This document shows, piece by piece, positions 33,161 through 41,600 of a stretch of 42,412 nt of DNA (positions within the stretch are counted from its first letter, which is position 1; each line of letters starts with the position of its first letter). The position numbers and the translations under genes are program-made. The notes below the pieces were generated by a model. The model had not been told where the DNA came from. It did not search any database and saw only the letters and a program-made list of their open reading frames with translations. The stretch covers positions 1 through 42,412 of the forward strand of contig NZ_JAELUG010000054.1 of NCBI RefSeq assembly GCF_016429255.1, read 5' to 3'. Origin of the DNA: Rhizobium sp. ASV8. GTDB lineage: Bacteria > Pseudomonadota > Alphaproteobacteria > Rhizobiales > Rhizobiaceae.

Positions 33161-33368
33161 TCCTCAGATCGGGCCTCCTTCGCCAGCAGGGCGCGCAAGG
33201 CTCCAGGACCCGACTTTGCCCGGCCCTCGAAGATCAGCCGGCCGTTCCGCCCGTGCTGTTGACTGATGCCCAAAGCCAGGGCACAAAGGTGGCATCCACG
33301 GTCGCTCGCGATGGAAAAACACAGGGAATTTCAAGGCCATTTTCTAAGGCATTGAAATCATGTGAGAA

Positions 33369-33496
33369 TCCAGGTTCCCCAGCCAATTCTCCCTCAAAGC
33401 CCTTAATTCCTTGATTTTCCAGTCGTGCCGGATATCGTTTTGGCGTCATTGGCGACCTGATGCCCAGAACTGTAGCCCAGAGGTGATGCCCACGCG
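33369..33496 (+). repeat. Right attachment repeat (attR of the element, attL of a second)
   Basis: Direct repeat of 15912-16039 with about two substitutions. The first 17 bp copy the tRNA-Gln 3' end but the preceding bases (TGTGAGAA) do not continue as tRNA, so this is a junction. Similarity beyond the repeat continues, more diverged, into an integrase start. Confidence 0.9.
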
Positions 33497-33545
33497 CGAA
33501 CTGCGTGGCGGCATCACTCGTGGCAGGCAAAAGGGCAACTACTCC

Positions 33546-33689
33546 ATGGTAGTCCGCCACGACGTCGAGAACATTATTTGCCGCGGAAATATCTCTTATG
33601 GGTGCGCGCGTGTTCCCACCTCATTTTGTCAGGTGCCTTTTTGTCCTTTAAGACAATTCGCTTCAGGCATTCGTTACGATAAGGAATGA
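33546..33689 (+). pseudogene. Second integrase remnant (5' fragment)
   Basis: Translation from 33546 reads MVVRHDVENIICRGNISYGCARVPTSF, clearly parallel to MAVRHDVENLTRRGNIFYWRARVPSAF of the first integrase, with conserved nucleotides between changed codons. The frame then loses similarity after about 33640. It is the left end of a second, older element of the same family placed directly behind the first. Confidence 0.78.
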
Positions 33690-34262
33690 CGTTTTTCTGT
33701 GGAGTGGCAATCATATGGGGCATCGCCTAGCAGCATGGTAGCTGACCCATCACGGCAACCACGGCAGAATCATCGCGATGAAGGAGGAAGCGCATCATAT
33801 GCGTGCCTTTGGGCTCGAACTGATGTAACGAGTACCAAGTGATGCGGCCGACGCGCAGCTTCTAGCCGAAAGTGGCGATACCTTTGCGAGTCTCTTCAAG
33901 GCAATGGGCCGAGCGGACGTCTTCTAGAGGAGTTGCTCATTCGGAGCTTCAGCAGCGTTTGCGCCGCGCAAAAAACTCGAGTGACGGAGCTGGCGGAAGA
34001 AATGGCTTTCTGGATGTGCCGGAGCGAGCCGCATGTTGGACGTAGCGCCAGAACGTTGCTTCGTAAGTTGGTCGTGCGAGCTGACGTCGACACCAGGACG
34101 GTGCCGGATTGGCATCCGCGCGGATTAACGGCTTCCAGCGTTGGCAGATTTTCACTCTCGGTGCATATGTGAGGCTACGCTTAGCTTGTCAAAGCATAGG
34201 CAAGCGCACTAGAAGCACAAACAAATATGAATGGCGATAATTTCGCGATGACGAGTTGACGG
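33690..34262. other. Decayed DNA between element and polysaccharide locus
   Basis: 573 bp without an intact gene. Short plus-strand stretches (around 33780-33910 and 33933-34172, for example QLLAESGDTFASLFKAMG) keep coding-like composition but are interrupted by stops; they may be further integrase or element debris. The right end of the second element is not recognisable. The promoter of the export genes should lie near 34200. Confidence 0.45.
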
Positions 34263-35063
34263 ATGAGTTTCAAGACACCTTATGCTGCGGGATCCATCGA
34301 ACTGATGGACGGAATTAGAAGCTGGCGTATATGGCACCTCTTGGGTACCGCGGATTTGCGGCGCAGGCACTCCAGGTCTAAGTTCGGCCAATTGTGGATT
34401 GCCATGTCGACGGGCGTGACAATTTTGGCTCTCGGGCTTGTCTGGTCTCTGCTTTGGAAAATGCCGGTTGCAGGAATACTTCCTTATATAACGGTCGCAA
34501 TGATCTTTTGGGGCCTGTTATCTGGTACCTTGAACGAGTCCACGACGGCCTTCACTTCGACAGGTAATCTTTTCCTAAATCAGAAAACCAGCTTCTCGGT
34601 GGCGATCTATACGCTGATCTACCGGAACCTGATCACCACAGGCTATAATTTCATCATTGTTGTCGTCGTTTTTGCTTGCTTTCAAGTGATACCAAACTGG
34701 AACATCTTGATGATATTTCCAGGGCTGGTTTTGACGGTGCTGTTTTTGGTTCCTGCATGCTATATACTTGCGCTCATTACAACGCGCTTCAGAGACGCTG
34801 CTCCTCTGACGCAGAGCGTAACGCAGATAGGATATTTTGTGACGCCGGTTCTCTGGCGGCCGGAGTTCATTCCGCAAAATTACCAATGGATGAACATTGT
34901 GAATCCATTTTCGGTCTTCTTGGCTATTCTGCGAAATCCTGTGCTAGGCATAGAGACATCGGCAACCGTATGGCTTGTCGCTGTAGCCTACACCGCCCTT
35001 ATCTGGATTCTTGGGTTGCCCTTCATTGGCGTTTACCACAAGCGCGCCATTTATTGGATCTGA
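34263..35063 (+). CDS. wzm: Polysaccharide ABC exporter permease (Wzm type)
   Basis: 266-residue inner-membrane permease with six predicted helices, ABC-2 family. Marks: an amphipathic N-terminal helix with LGTADLRRRHSRSKFGQLW before the first membrane segment, and the C-terminal TTRFRDAAPLTQSVTQIGYFVTPVLW and PFSVFLAILRNPVLG stretches of Wzm/KpsM-type exporters. It moves lipid-linked O-antigen or capsule from cytoplasm to periplasm with the ATPase encoded 4 bp downstream. The ribosome site is weak. It is the first gene of the polysaccharide locus after the integrated elements. Confidence 0.9.
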   Translation: MSFKTPYAAGSIELMDGIRSWRIWHLLGTADLRRRHSRSKFGQLWIAMSTGVTILALGLVWSLLWKMPVAGILPYITVAMIFWGLLSGTLNESTTAFTSTGNLFLNQKTSFSVAIYTLIYRNLITTGYNFIIVVVVFACFQVIPNWNILMIFPGLVLTVLFLVPACYILALITTRFRDAAPLTQSVTQIGYFVTPVLWRPEFIPQNYQWMNIVNPFSVFLAILRNPVLGIETSATVWLVAVAYTALIWILGLPFIGVYHKRAIYWI

Positions 35064-35067
35064 AGAA

Positions 35068-35820
35068 ATGGCACACATACGCCTCAGAAATGTCTCGATC
35101 TCCTATCCGATCTTCAATTCTCACTCGCGGTCTCTGCGAACAGCCGTATTTTCGAAACTTGGCGGCAATATCGTAACTCATAACAATACAGTCGTTGTCG
35201 ACGCCATTAAAGATTTGACTCTCAATTTGGAGAATGGCGATCGTCTCGCGTTGCTGGGACATAACGGTGCGGGTAAAACGACCCTTCTGCGCACTCTGGC
35301 AGGCGTCTATCCGCCACTGAGAGGTACGGTAGACATCGAAGGACTCATCAGCTCCTTTACCGATATAACCCTCGGAATGGACATGGAAGCGAGCGGCTGG
35401 GACAATATCATCTTTCGCTGCGCATTCATGGGGCTGAGTTTTAAAGAAGCTTGGGAATTGGCGCCGTCGATTGCAGAGTTTTGCGAACTTGGCGATTTTC
35501 TCGATATGCCGGTACGAACATATTCCTCGGGCATGTTTGTACGACTGGCCTTCGCAATTTCAACGTCGATCGAACCCGACATAGTCATCATGGACGAAAT
35601 GATCAACGCAGGCGATGCGCAGTTCATAAGTAAAGCGAGAGCGCGCATCGAAAAGATCTTGGGGAACGCAAGCGTTTTCGTGATCGCTTCGCACGATATT
35701 TCGATCACGCGCCAGTTCTGCAAGACCGCCCTTTGGCTCGAAAAGGGCGTTGCAAAGGCTATTGGCCCTGTTGACGAGGTCACTGAAGCGTATTTGGCAT
35801 CCAGGGCCGCTGTAGGGTGA
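35068..35820 (+). CDS. wzt: Polysaccharide ABC exporter ATPase (Wzt type, no binding domain)
   Basis: 250-residue ATPase partner of Wzm. Walker A GHNGAGKTT (64-72), signature YSSGMFVRLAFAIST, Walker B DIVIMDEMI, and the H-loop SHDISI. The extended N-terminal strand pair before Walker A is typical of the exporter class. At 250 residues it ends right after the nucleotide-binding domain: it lacks the C-terminal carbohydrate-binding domain of E. coli O9a Wzt and so resembles the class that exports chains without a terminal-cap check. ATG 35068, 4 bp after the permease stop, is preferred to a longer frame overlapping it. Confidence 0.9.
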   Translation: MAHIRLRNVSISYPIFNSHSRSLRTAVFSKLGGNIVTHNNTVVVDAIKDLTLNLENGDRLALLGHNGAGKTTLLRTLAGVYPPLRGTVDIEGLISSFTDITLGMDMEASGWDNIIFRCAFMGLSFKEAWELAPSIAEFCELGDFLDMPVRTYSSGMFVRLAFAISTSIEPDIVIMDEMINAGDAQFISKARARIEKILGNASVFVIASHDISITRQFCKTALWLEKGVAKAIGPVDEVTEAYLASRAAVG

Positions 35821-35901
35821 ACGATGTGGCGGCAAATTCACCACATTTCCTTGAATTGAGGATAGCTCAATCTTCGAAACAGATTACATTGGACTTTGCA
35901 G

Positions 35902-38133
35902 ATGAAGCGCGCGGACACAAGCAGAACGGTTTCGATGCTCCGCGCACGCGTTATGCGATTGCGCCATGTGCTTAAGACCGCTTTTCGGTTGATTATTAGC
36001 GGCCAGATCTATGTCATTTATGCTACACTGTTAAGGCGCGTCTTTCCTGTACGCGAGGAATATATCCAGATTGAGTATGTCAACGGCACCGCGGCGGACG
36101 AAGTAACAGTCAGTTCTGTCGACTCGGCTGGAAGCTCTACTGACAGACGTAATGTAGATCAGGCCAGTCCTTCGGCGGAACTAGATGGGCGCCAGGTCGA
36201 CCCTCTAGTGTCTGTCATTATTCCTTGCTTTAACTATGGGCGGTTTCTTGAGAGGGCGATCGATTCTATTCTCGGTCAAACTATTGATAATATTGAGATA
36301 ATTGTTGTTGAAGGTGGCTCCACCGATGGCGAAACTCCAGATATCGTAAAGAGGCTGAACCGACCTAAAACCCGTGTTATCATTCATGATAGGCCGACGC
36401 TTGTGGGAGCTAATCGCAATGCCGGCATCGCGATCGCGCGTGGAAAGTTCATTTGCTGCCTTGATGCGGACGACACGCTCGATCCCACCTATCTAGAAAA
36501 GGCAGCGTATCTCCTGGATGCTCATTTCTATGATGTCGTTTCCACGGGCATTCGCTTCACCGGCGCTCGCACTGGAGTAATCGATGTCCTGGAGACTCCC
36601 AGTCTCAAGGACATGACCTACGGGAATCATGTGACGACCTGTGCAGTGTTTCGTCGAGACTTATGGGAAAAGGCAGGTGGCTTCTTCGATACCGGGAAGG
36701 GGCAGGATCACGTCGCGGAGGACTGGGATTTTTGGCTACGCTGCGTCGCGGTTGGCGGGCGCGTCCGCAATATTACGGGAGAATATCTCTTCAATTATAC
36801 TGTACACGACTCGGGTTCGTTATCATCGACTGGCGTCCGCAGCCTCGGATTTCAGAAGAACGCTATATTGGCTCGAAATAAGGCGCGTCTTCAACCTGAA
36901 GCGTTTGCCAGTTCGAAATCGCAAGCACGTAGGCGACTGGTACGCACGCCTGAAGGCTGCTTGCCTTGGCCGTCAGCGCCTATCTCGTCGCGAGACCGCT
37001 CGCTTCTGATCGCAGTCCCCTTTCTCATTGTTGGAGGCGCGGAGCGCCTGCTGTCCTCCATCGTGCGTTACCTGGTCTCTGAGGGATGGCATGTCACGAT
37101 CATCTCGACACTTCCGCAAAAGGGACTTGAAGATTCCAGTGGATGGTTCAAGGAAATCACGGGCGAGGTGTATATTCTCCCTCAGTTTCTTGGGGAGTGG
37201 GAATATTCGAGCTTCATCCACTATCTCATTCAAAGCCGTCGTTTCAACGTTGCACTGCTTGCTGGTAGCCGCGTTTTCTATGAACTTCTTCCCGAGTTGA
37301 ACGAAAAATATCCCGACATGGCAATTGTTGACCTGCTGTTCAATACTGCAGGTCACACCCACTCCCATGTGGAATATCGATCTCTGCTTACTTCCGCCGT
37401 TGCTGAAAATCCCGAGGTCATTGCCTGGTTAAAGAAGCAAGGATGGTCTGACGATAGAATCAAGCTGATCGAGAGCGGTGTCGATGCGACGAGGTTCGAT
37501 ACCGAACGCTCACCGGATGTGGTCAAGGCACTTCAGATTGGAGAGGAGGAGGTAGTTATTGGTTTCTCCGGCAGGCTCTCTGAAGAAAAAGCGCCTGAGG
37601 TCTTTGTGAAGCTTGCTGCGGCTTTCAGCGGTGAGCCTTCTGTTCGCTTCATCATGACGGGGGGGGGGCCGTTGAAGGGGGCGGTCGAAGCTGAGATCAA
37701 GAAGTTGCCGGCTGATGCTCGCTTTCAATTCATGGGGCTCGTAGACAGCACGCGGGAGTATTTTGCGACTTACGACATATTTGTGTTGCCTTCGCGAATA
37801 GATGGGCGCCCTATTGCGTTACTGGAGGCTCTGGCTTCCGGGTGTGCGGTCGTCGCATCCGACGTCGGAGGGATTCCCGCTATTCTATGTGACTCCGGTG
37901 CCGGAATTCTCTGCAGGCCCGCGAACACCTCCGATTTTATTGCGGCTATTCGCTCCCTCATCTCTGATAGAGCCAAGCTGGCACTCATGAAATCAGCAGC
38001 GCGCGAAACAGCGCGCCAAATGTTGTCGGAAAGACAGATGGGCGCCAGCTACGAGGCTGCGCTGGAATCAGCTATCGAATTCAAGCGCTCGGCGTTGGGG
38101 ATGAGGGTCGCGCACGAAAACGATGCAACGTAA
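35902..38133 (+). CDS. Bifunctional glycosyltransferase, GT2-GT4 fusion
   Basis: 743-residue protein joining two transferases. After a basic N-terminus with a hydrophobic helix (FRLIISGQIYVIYATLL), the GT2 domain (about 98-330) begins VSVIIPCFNYGRFLERAIDSI and has the DxD-type CCLDADDTLDP and ED-W acceptor motif (HVAEDWDFWLRC). The GT4 domain (about 370-720) has PFLIVGGAERLL, GFSGRLSEEKAPEVFVKLA and the nucleotide-sugar site EALASGCAVVASDVGGIP. The two domains could add two different sugars in succession to the growing chain. ATG 35902 is used; a TTG two codons upstream is also open. The last 53 bp overlap the convergent GT2 gene. Confidence 0.88.
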   Translation: MKRADTSRTVSMLRARVMRLRHVLKTAFRLIISGQIYVIYATLLRRVFPVREEYIQIEYVNGTAADEVTVSSVDSAGSSTDRRNVDQASPSAELDGRQVDPLVSVIIPCFNYGRFLERAIDSILGQTIDNIEIIVVEGGSTDGETPDIVKRLNRPKTRVIIHDRPTLVGANRNAGIAIARGKFICCLDADDTLDPTYLEKAAYLLDAHFYDVVSTGIRFTGARTGVIDVLETPSLKDMTYGNHVTTCAVFRRDLWEKAGGFFDTGKGQDHVAEDWDFWLRCVAVGGRVRNITGEYLFNYTVHDSGSLSSTGVRSLGFQKNAILARNKARLQPEAFASSKSQARRRLVRTPEGCLPWPSAPISSRDRSLLIAVPFLIVGGAERLLSSIVRYLVSEGWHVTIISTLPQKGLEDSSGWFKEITGEVYILPQFLGEWEYSSFIHYLIQSRRFNVALLAGSRVFYELLPELNEKYPDMAIVDLLFNTAGHTHSHVEYRSLLTSAVAENPEVIAWLKKQGWSDDRIKLIESGVDATRFDTERSPDVVKALQIGEEEVVIGFSGRLSEEKAPEVFVKLAAAFSGEPSVRFIMTGGGPLKGAVEAEIKKLPADARFQFMGLVDSTREYFATYDIFVLPSRIDGRPIALLEALASGCAVVASDVGGIPAILCDSGAGILCRPANTSDFIAAIRSLISDRAKLALMKSAARETARQMLSERQMGASYEAALESAIEFKRSALGMRVAHENDAT

Positions 38134-38893
38134 GGCGGCGCGCAAATTTGGCAAGGGTCCAGGGTATCAGCGCCAAGTATTCGGGTATTCGGATAAGACC
38201 CTTTCGTGCAAGAAGGCAGTGCGTACGCATCTCACCCAACTGCATAGCGAGCATCCTAGCACTAAGCCCGCTCGCACCGAATGCCGGCTTATCGGCTCGT
38301 GCGAGAGTGAGATTCATCTTTAGTGAGACGATTCCCGAAAGCAGATTTGCTGCGACGAAGGCGTAGTCCTCACCTGCATACCACGTGGGGAACAGGTGGC
38401 GAATAGAGTCGCGTCTTACGATTACGGTTGAGATCGAAGCTGGATTCTTGACGAGTATTTCCCAGCGGCTGAACTTTGAGGTCTGCTCGAATGATGGCAA
38501 AGACCAATCTTCGTTGGAGAAGGACTTTAAATGTGCGGAGAAGTCCGGCCCTTTCGGACCCAGCATAACCTTCATCTGTCGCTCGATTTTTTCGCTGTGC
38601 CACTCATCATCGGCATCGAGAAAGGCAACATACAGCTCGGTGCTGGCGGATATGCCGGCATTTCGGGCGCCACCGGGCCCAACATTCTGATCGAGTGTAA
38701 CAAGCTTTATTGGAAGATCATCGAAGGCCGGCAGGAATTTCGAGCATGTATCGTCATTCCCAGCATCGTCCACGACAATAATTTCTGCAGGTTGCCACGT
38801 CTGGCAGGATATCGATGATAGCGCGCGAGCGAGAGCTTTACCATCACGATAGGTTGGGATTACCACGGACAGCGGTACGGTCGTCACGTTCAA
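38081..38893 (-). CDS. Glycosyltransferase family 2
   Basis: 270-residue GT2 enzyme: PLSVVIPTYRDGKALARAL at the start, the nucleotide-binding IIVVDDAGNDDT, AFLDADDEW (DxD) and a YAGEDYAFVA acceptor motif. The C-terminus is amphipathic and basic (KFARRLTLHRFRARPS), suggesting membrane association. Last gene of the minus-strand polysaccharide operon; its start overlaps the preceding stop (ATGA). Its 3' end overlaps the convergent fusion glycosyltransferase by 53 bp. Donor and acceptor sugars are not predictable. Confidence 0.9.
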   Translation of the reverse strand: MNVTTVPLSVVIPTYRDGKALARALSSISCQTWQPAEIIVVDDAGNDDTCSKFLPAFDDLPIKLVTLDQNVGPGGARNAGISASTELYVAFLDADDEWHSEKIERQMKVMLGPKGPDFSAHLKSFSNEDWSLPSFEQTSKFSRWEILVKNPASISTVIVRRDSIRHLFPTWYAGEDYAFVAANLLSGIVSLKMNLTLARADKPAFGASGLSARMLAMQLGEMRTHCLLARKGLIRIPEYLALIPWTLAKFARRLTLHRFRARPSSPTPSA

Positions 38894-39813
38894 GACTTCC
38901 GAACGATCGTGCGCTCATGCGATAGCATCTTTTCCAGAACCGCCTTAAAGTCTGGCTTGGATATATCGATCCCCACCGCACTTAGTTTATCATTGCTGCC
39001 GATGACCGTGTCGATGTCACTGGTACCACGGCGGGCACTTTCGATCTGATGCTGAACTGCAATGCCGGACACTTCAATCAACTGCGATACGAGATCCTCC
39101 AATTTGACTCCTCTGCCAGTACAGACGTTGTAGACCTTGCCTTGGGCGCCTGAGAGGAGCGAAAGTCTCACAATCGCAGAGGCAGCTTCCGCCACCTCAA
39201 TGAAGTCTCGTGTGCTATGAAGGGAGCCTGTCCGGAGTATTCCTCCTTCGGTCGGCATAGAGGCAATCTGGCGCACGAAGCTTCCAAGCGCGGTACTTGC
39301 TGGGCTCCCTACCCCAATCGGATTGAAAAGTCGTGCCACGGTAACAGGCAGACCGGCTTCACTTGCAGCCAAACCGTGATGCGTTTGGGCAAGCTTGGAA
39401 ATGCCATACGCCGAAATCGGACCACATATATCGCTCTCCCGCGCGGTCATGTCGGCGCTGACTGGCCTACCATATTCAGCCGCACTTCCGATTAAAATGA
39501 TTTTTGGGGGAGATTTTGCCGACGCCGCTCCGCTTAATACTGATTGGGCAAAGAATACATTCGCCTGATAGAGCGCCTCTAGATCCGAAGCGTGGCTCGT
39601 CCCAGCGAGATGATAGACAATTGCTGCTTGCCTTTCATCAATGATTTTGCATATTTCTGCAGCCGTCGGTTTAGCGGATATCAGAGATGTCTTTTTATCC
39701 TCAGTGATCGAACCGCGGATGAGGCGTACGACCTCGTATCCGCGGTCCTGAATTTCTCGGCAGACGTAATGACCCAGAAATCCGTTGGCGCCCGTTACCA
39801 AGGCAACTGACAT
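38890..39813 (-). CDS. NAD(P)-dependent sugar reductase/epimerase (extended SDR)
   Basis: 307-residue extended short-chain dehydrogenase. The Rossmann motif TGANGFLGHY opens the protein, LIGSAAEYGRP provides the serine/tyrosine region and YGISKLAQTH the catalytic YxxxK. It resembles RMD/Tyv-like enzymes that reduce a nucleotide 4-keto-6-deoxysugar. Upstream in the operon are a 4,6-dehydratase and a sugar nucleotidyltransferase, which fits a deoxysugar pathway. Spacing to the nucleotidyltransferase is 3 bp and the glycosyltransferase start overlaps its stop. The exact product is unknown. Confidence 0.82.
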   Translation of the reverse strand: MSVALVTGANGFLGHYVCREIQDRGYEVVRLIRGSITEDKKTSLISAKPTAAEICKIIDERQAAIVYHLAGTSHASDLEALYQANVFFAQSVLSGAASAKSPPKIILIGSAAEYGRPVSADMTARESDICGPISAYGISKLAQTHHGLAASEAGLPVTVARLFNPIGVGSPASTALGSFVRQIASMPTEGGILRTGSLHSTRDFIEVAEAASAIVRLSLLSGAQGKVYNVCTGRGVKLEDLVSQLIEVSGIAVQHQIESARRGTSDIDTVIGSNDKLSAVGIDISKPDFKAVLEKMLSHERTIVRKS

Positions 39814-39816
39814 TGC

Positions 39817-40530
39817 CTAGTCCTTCAAAAAGAGGCTGCGCTGAGTTTCGAACATTTGCTGGGCGGACGCATAGTCATCGGGGCGACCAATATCCAGCCA
39901 GATGCAGTCTTGCCGCTGACACTGGACAGTTTTTCCGCTTTGGTGAAGCGACTGCATCAATTGCGGCATATCAAGATGCACACCAACTTCCAGGTAAGGT
40001 GCAACCGAATCCCGATTTAGAATATAGAGACCCATGCTCACAAGATGAGAATAAGAAGGCTTTTCGCGATAGCCGGTCAGGCGCATATGATCATCGACTT
40101 CTATCAGTCCGAAATCGATGTTGACCTTCCGCTCATAGACCGCGATCGACGCACTCGCCGCGGACTCCTGATGCTTTCGAGCCATCTCCGGAATGGAGAA
40201 ATTGGTGAGCAAATCGCCGTTGGTGACGATGAAATCCTCACCGGCGCGATCGAGCACCGCTGCAATTGGGCCAGCGGTTCCCAATGGCGTATCCTCAAGA
40301 ACATAATCGATGTTGAGTCCAAAGGATGAGCCGTCGCCGCAAAAAGCTCGAATCAAATGATGCAGATGGTTGACTGCCAAAATCACGTCTTCGACGCCCG
40401 CAGCTTTCAGCTGACGCAGAAGCAATTCTAGCACCGGCATGTCCCCCAACGGGACGAGAGGCTTCGGGAAGGAGGCAGTGAACGGCTGAAGACGCGTTCC
40501 CTTGCCCCCTGCCATAACGATAGCTTTCAT
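39817..40530 (-). CDS. Sugar-phosphate nucleotidyltransferase
   Basis: 237-residue enzyme with the nucleotidyltransferase signature GGKGTRLQPFTASFPKPLVPLGD at the N-terminus, EDTPLGTAGPI and the metal-binding VTNGDLLT. It makes an NDP-sugar from a sugar 1-phosphate; length and motifs match the HddC/PtmE-like and mannose-1-phosphate guanylyltransferase group without the C-terminal beta-helix or CBS domains. In this operon it may activate the sugar that the neighbouring dehydratase and reductase modify. The nucleotide specificity is not evident from the motifs. Confidence 0.85.
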   Translation of the reverse strand: MKAIVMAGGKGTRLQPFTASFPKPLVPLGDMPVLELLLRQLKAAGVEDVILAVNHLHHLIRAFCGDGSSFGLNIDYVLEDTPLGTAGPIAAVLDRAGEDFIVTNGDLLTNFSIPEMARKHQESAASASIAVYERKVNIDFGLIEVDDHMRLTGYREKPSYSHLVSMGLYILNRDSVAPYLEVGVHLDMPQLMQSLHQSGKTVQCQRQDCIWLDIGRPDDYASAQQMFETQRSLFLKD

Positions 40531-40554
40531 GGCCGATCCTTTGTAAGCTTACTA

Positions 40555-41559
40555 TCAGACGGTATATTCTGCCGGACGGTATAGATGAATGTTCGCTTCT
40601 ACAAACGATATGGTCTGCTGCAGGCCGTCTTCCACGGACGTCGCCGGCGACCAGCCAAGTAAACGCTTGGCCTTATTGTTGTCTGACACCAGTTTCAAAA
40701 CTTCGCTTTCCGCCGGGCGCAGGCGCTTCGGATCTTGTGTCACTGGTTTGTTGCAATTCATCAGATTCAGGATCTTTGTAGCAAAATCGCCAATCGATGC
40801 AGTGCTGCCAGTCCCGAGATTGATGGTCTGCCCGTCAACGCCGGCCGTTGCTCCTGCCAGCAGGAAGCCTTCCACCGTATCGCCCACGAATGTCATATCA
40901 CGCATCGGATCAAGGGCGCCGAGCTCGATGACATCGCGCGTTACGGCTTGAGAAATGATCGTTGGTATGAAGGCACGAGCCGACTGTCGGGGGCCAAATG
41001 TGTTGAATGGCCGCAAAGTTACGATCGGCGTAGCGAACGATCGATAGTAACTTTCTGCAATCTTGTCCGCACCGATTTTGGAGGCGGAATATGGAGACTG
41101 GCCTTGAAGCGGATGGTCTTCGTCGATCGGTTCGCGCAACGCAGTGCCATAAACCTCTGATGTTGAGGTATGTACAACGCGGCTTGTGCCAAGTTGGCGT
41201 GCCGCCTCAACCACATTTAAAGTGCCTTCGACGTTCGTCCGCACGTAGCTTCTAGGCGCGACGTAAGAATAAGGAATCGCGATCAGCGCTGCTAGGTGAA
41301 AAACAACATCCTTGTCTTTCATGACGTTCATGACGAAGTCAGAGTCTTCGACGTTGCCAGCAACCACCCGGAGAGAACGCTTCGTATTCGTGTCCGCATG
41401 CTCTAAGTTGCCCCAATGAGATGAGGAGCCGTACTTAATCATCGCGGTAACGTTTGCACCGCTGCGGACGAGGGCTTCAGCTAAATGACTGCCGATAAAC
41501 CCACCCGCGCCGGTAACGAGAACATTTTTCCCGCGGTAAAAGCTCTGGAGGTCAATCAT
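40555..41559 (-). CDS. LegB-like NAD-dependent 4,6-dehydratase
   Basis: 334-residue extended SDR. Motifs: LVTGAGGFIGSHLAEALV, FHLAALIAIPYSY, HTSTSEVYGTA, the catalytic YSASKIGADK and RPFNTFGPRQSARAFIPT. The combination of LIAIPYSY, STSEVYGTA, DEDHPLQGQSPYSASKIGADK-type sequence and RQSARA is characteristic of LegB, the first enzyme of legionaminic acid synthesis, which removes water from UDP-GlcNAc. No other legionaminic genes are in the window, so a related deoxyhexose route is equally possible. It precedes the nucleotidyltransferase by 24 bp in the same operon. Confidence 0.82.
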   Translation of the reverse strand: MIDLQSFYRGKNVLVTGAGGFIGSHLAEALVRSGANVTAMIKYGSSSHWGNLEHADTNTKRSLRVVAGNVEDSDFVMNVMKDKDVVFHLAALIAIPYSYVAPRSYVRTNVEGTLNVVEAARQLGTSRVVHTSTSEVYGTALREPIDEDHPLQGQSPYSASKIGADKIAESYYRSFATPIVTLRPFNTFGPRQSARAFIPTIISQAVTRDVIELGALDPMRDMTFVGDTVEGFLLAGATAGVDGQTINLGTGSTASIGDFATKILNLMNCNKPVTQDPKRLRPAESEVLKLVSDNNKAKRLLGWSPATSVEDGLQQTISFVEANIHLYRPAEYTV

Positions 41560-41600
41560 TGGCTAATTCTCTTCAGTTTCTCGGGGTTGAGGAGCCGCAA

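Larger units (their letters stand above)
15912..33385 (+). mobile_element. Integrated element at tRNA-Gln carrying a defence island
   Basis: The element is bounded by direct repeats of the tRNA 3' end (core TCCAGGTTCCCCAGCCA at 15912-15928 and 33369-33385), 17,457 bp apart. A phage-type tyrosine recombinase gene starts about 160 bp inside the left end, pointing inward, as usual. Cargo: MBL protein, type I RM, XRE/ImmA, a ubiquitin-like conjugation operon, an unknown gene and a dual-OB/DUF488 cassette. No replication, conjugation or structural phage genes are seen. The recombinase is broken, so the element should no longer move on its own. Sequence after the right repeat also resembles the left end of such an element, so at least two integrations are stacked here. 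Confidence 0.88.

Noticed and set aside
33933..34172. 79-residue plus-strand frame before the exporter genes
   Set aside because: Interrupted similarity pattern and no known domain; treated as element debris.
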